DNA from: UBA5859 sp041940025 | Lineage (GTDB): Bacteria; Pseudomonadota; Gammaproteobacteria; UBA5859 | Assembly (NCBI GenBank): GCA_041940025.1 | Contig: JBGTSY010000013.1 | Coordinates: forward strand, 1 to 64,000 | DNA: 64,000 bases | Reading direction: 5' to 3' | Shown here: positions 63,484-64,000 of the stretch, in pieces | Position numbering within the stretch: the first letter of the stretch is position 1 | How the letters are laid out: each line of letters opens with the position of its first letter | Program-made: the position numbers and the translations under genes | The notes under the pieces: generated by a model | What the model was told of the DNA's origin: nothing | The model's input: the letters and a program-made list of their open reading frames with translations, nothing else | The model's database searches: none

Positions 63484-63903
63484 ATGCAGGCTAAAGTGAG
63501 ATGGTTAGAGAAGGCTTTGTTCTTAGGTGAGTCGAGTAGTGGTCATGCATTAGTGATGGACGGTCCTCCCGAGCACGGTGGGCAAAATCTTGGTCCCCGA
63601 CCAATGGAAATGCTAATTTTAGGCATGGGTGCCTGCGCCGCGTTTGATGTGGTACATATATTACAGAAGGCAAGGCAGTCCGTCAGTGACTGCGTGGTAC
63701 AAGTAGAAGCCGAGAGGGCGGATGAAGTGCCCGCCGTGTTTACCAAGATCCATCTTCATTTCTTAGTGGAAGGGGAAGGGTTAAAAGATGCGGCAGTGAA
63801 AAGGGCGGTCAATTTATCTGCTGAAAAGTACTGTTCTGCATCTATCATGTTGGGCAAGACCGCAGAGGTGACTCATAGTTTTGAAGTGATTCAGAGTGAA
63901 TAA
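63484..63903 (+). CDS. OsmC/Ohr-family peroxiredoxin-like protein
   Basis: A 139-residue member of the OsmC superfamily. The two cysteines of the active site are Cys51 (MGACAAFDV) and Cys117 (EKYCSASIM), so thiol-dependent peroxide reduction is plausible. A GGGAAG box lies before the ATG. The gene diverges from crp, again as in the Pseudomonas trpC-vfr region. The subclass (OsmC, Ohr or YhfA-like) was not resolved; YhfA-like fits the small size and crp neighbourhood. Confidence 0.88.
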   Translation: MQAKVRWLEKALFLGESSSGHALVMDGPPEHGGQNLGPRPMEMLILGMGACAAFDVVHILQKARQSVSDCVVQVEAERADEVPAVFTKIHLHFLVEGEGLKDAAVKRAVNLSAEKYCSASIMLGKTAEVTHSFEVIQSE

Positions 63904-64000
63904 CTTTTTGTTATCCATAGGAAGAATCCTGTTTCAGACCTTTTCAATTAGTCTTTCGGCCAGCGAGTTGATTCTCACTGACCAATCTTGCAGCTAATAT

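Overview
The window is a 64 kb stretch of chromosome from a gammaproteobacterium of moderate GC (judged by eye, not counted). No rRNA, tRNA, transposase, phage gene or CRISPR array was seen. Gene order supports the assignment. The blocks aroQ-accB-accC-prmA-(DUF3426)-dusB-fis-purH-purD, trpGDC next to a Vfr/CRP-type regulator and an OsmC-like gene, and glnE-ilvE...msbA...waaA...thiC resemble compressed versions of the Pseudomonas arrangements as I remember them. An AlkB-type membrane hydroxylase, a type IV pilus motor ATPase and many cyclic-di-GMP proteins suggest a free-living aerobic, surface-associated bacterium, possibly marine. The genus cannot be named from this sequence.

Layout. 0.5-2.9 kb: a MoxR AAA+ ATPase with its VWA-domain partner. 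3.0-4.4 kb: rhlB. 4.9-10.9 kb: an envelope cassette made of a periplasmic START protein, a LolA-like carrier, two FtsX-type permeases, their ATPase and an outer-membrane barrel; it looks like an inner-to-outer-membrane lipid route of unknown cargo. 11-12.4 kb: two proteins of unknown function. 12.5-15.5 kb: ilvD, a Nudix hydrolase and nfuA. 15.5-17.3 kb: a CPBP glutamic intramembrane protease of MrtJ type, convergent with and overlapping the gene of its probable substrate, a secreted protein with a JDVT-CTERM sorting tail. 17.6-22.6 kb: a cyclic-di-GMP neighbourhood with two PilZ proteins, an intact GAF-HD-GYP phosphodiesterase and an HD-GYP protein whose HD dyad is lost. 22.7-25.3 kb: DUF1499, a Tas-like aldo/keto reductase, an HU with a basic tail, and a HIT protein.

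25.4-36.7 kb is a long leftward housekeeping block for purine synthesis, Fis and tRNA dihydrouridylation, L11 methylation, acetyl-CoA carboxylase subunits, dehydroquinase, and periplasmic thiol reduction (dsbD, a TlpA-like protein, cutA). 36.8-39.0 kb: groES-groEL behind a sigma70-like promoter and a perfect CIRCE operator. 39.2-44.0 kb: a 1210-residue multidomain diguanylate cyclase convergent with pilU. 44.1-52.2 kb: a small Rieske protein, glnE, ilvE, msbA, waaA and a rhodanese. 52.4-56.6 kb: thiC with no recognisable TPP riboswitch, then alkB and a CopD-like membrane protein. 56.7-63.9 kb: a DUF3530 hydrolase-like protein, then rpe, trpE, trpG, trpD, a cysteine-motif-less glutaredoxin-like gene, trpC, crp and an OsmC-like protein.

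The items most worth following up are the MrtJ/JDVT-CTERM pair, the START/LolA-like/ABC/barrel cassette, the degenerate HD-GYP inside a cyclic-di-GMP cluster, and the redox-dead glutaredoxin-like gene within the trp cluster. Family assignments come from reading the sequence and memory of the families; no database search was run.
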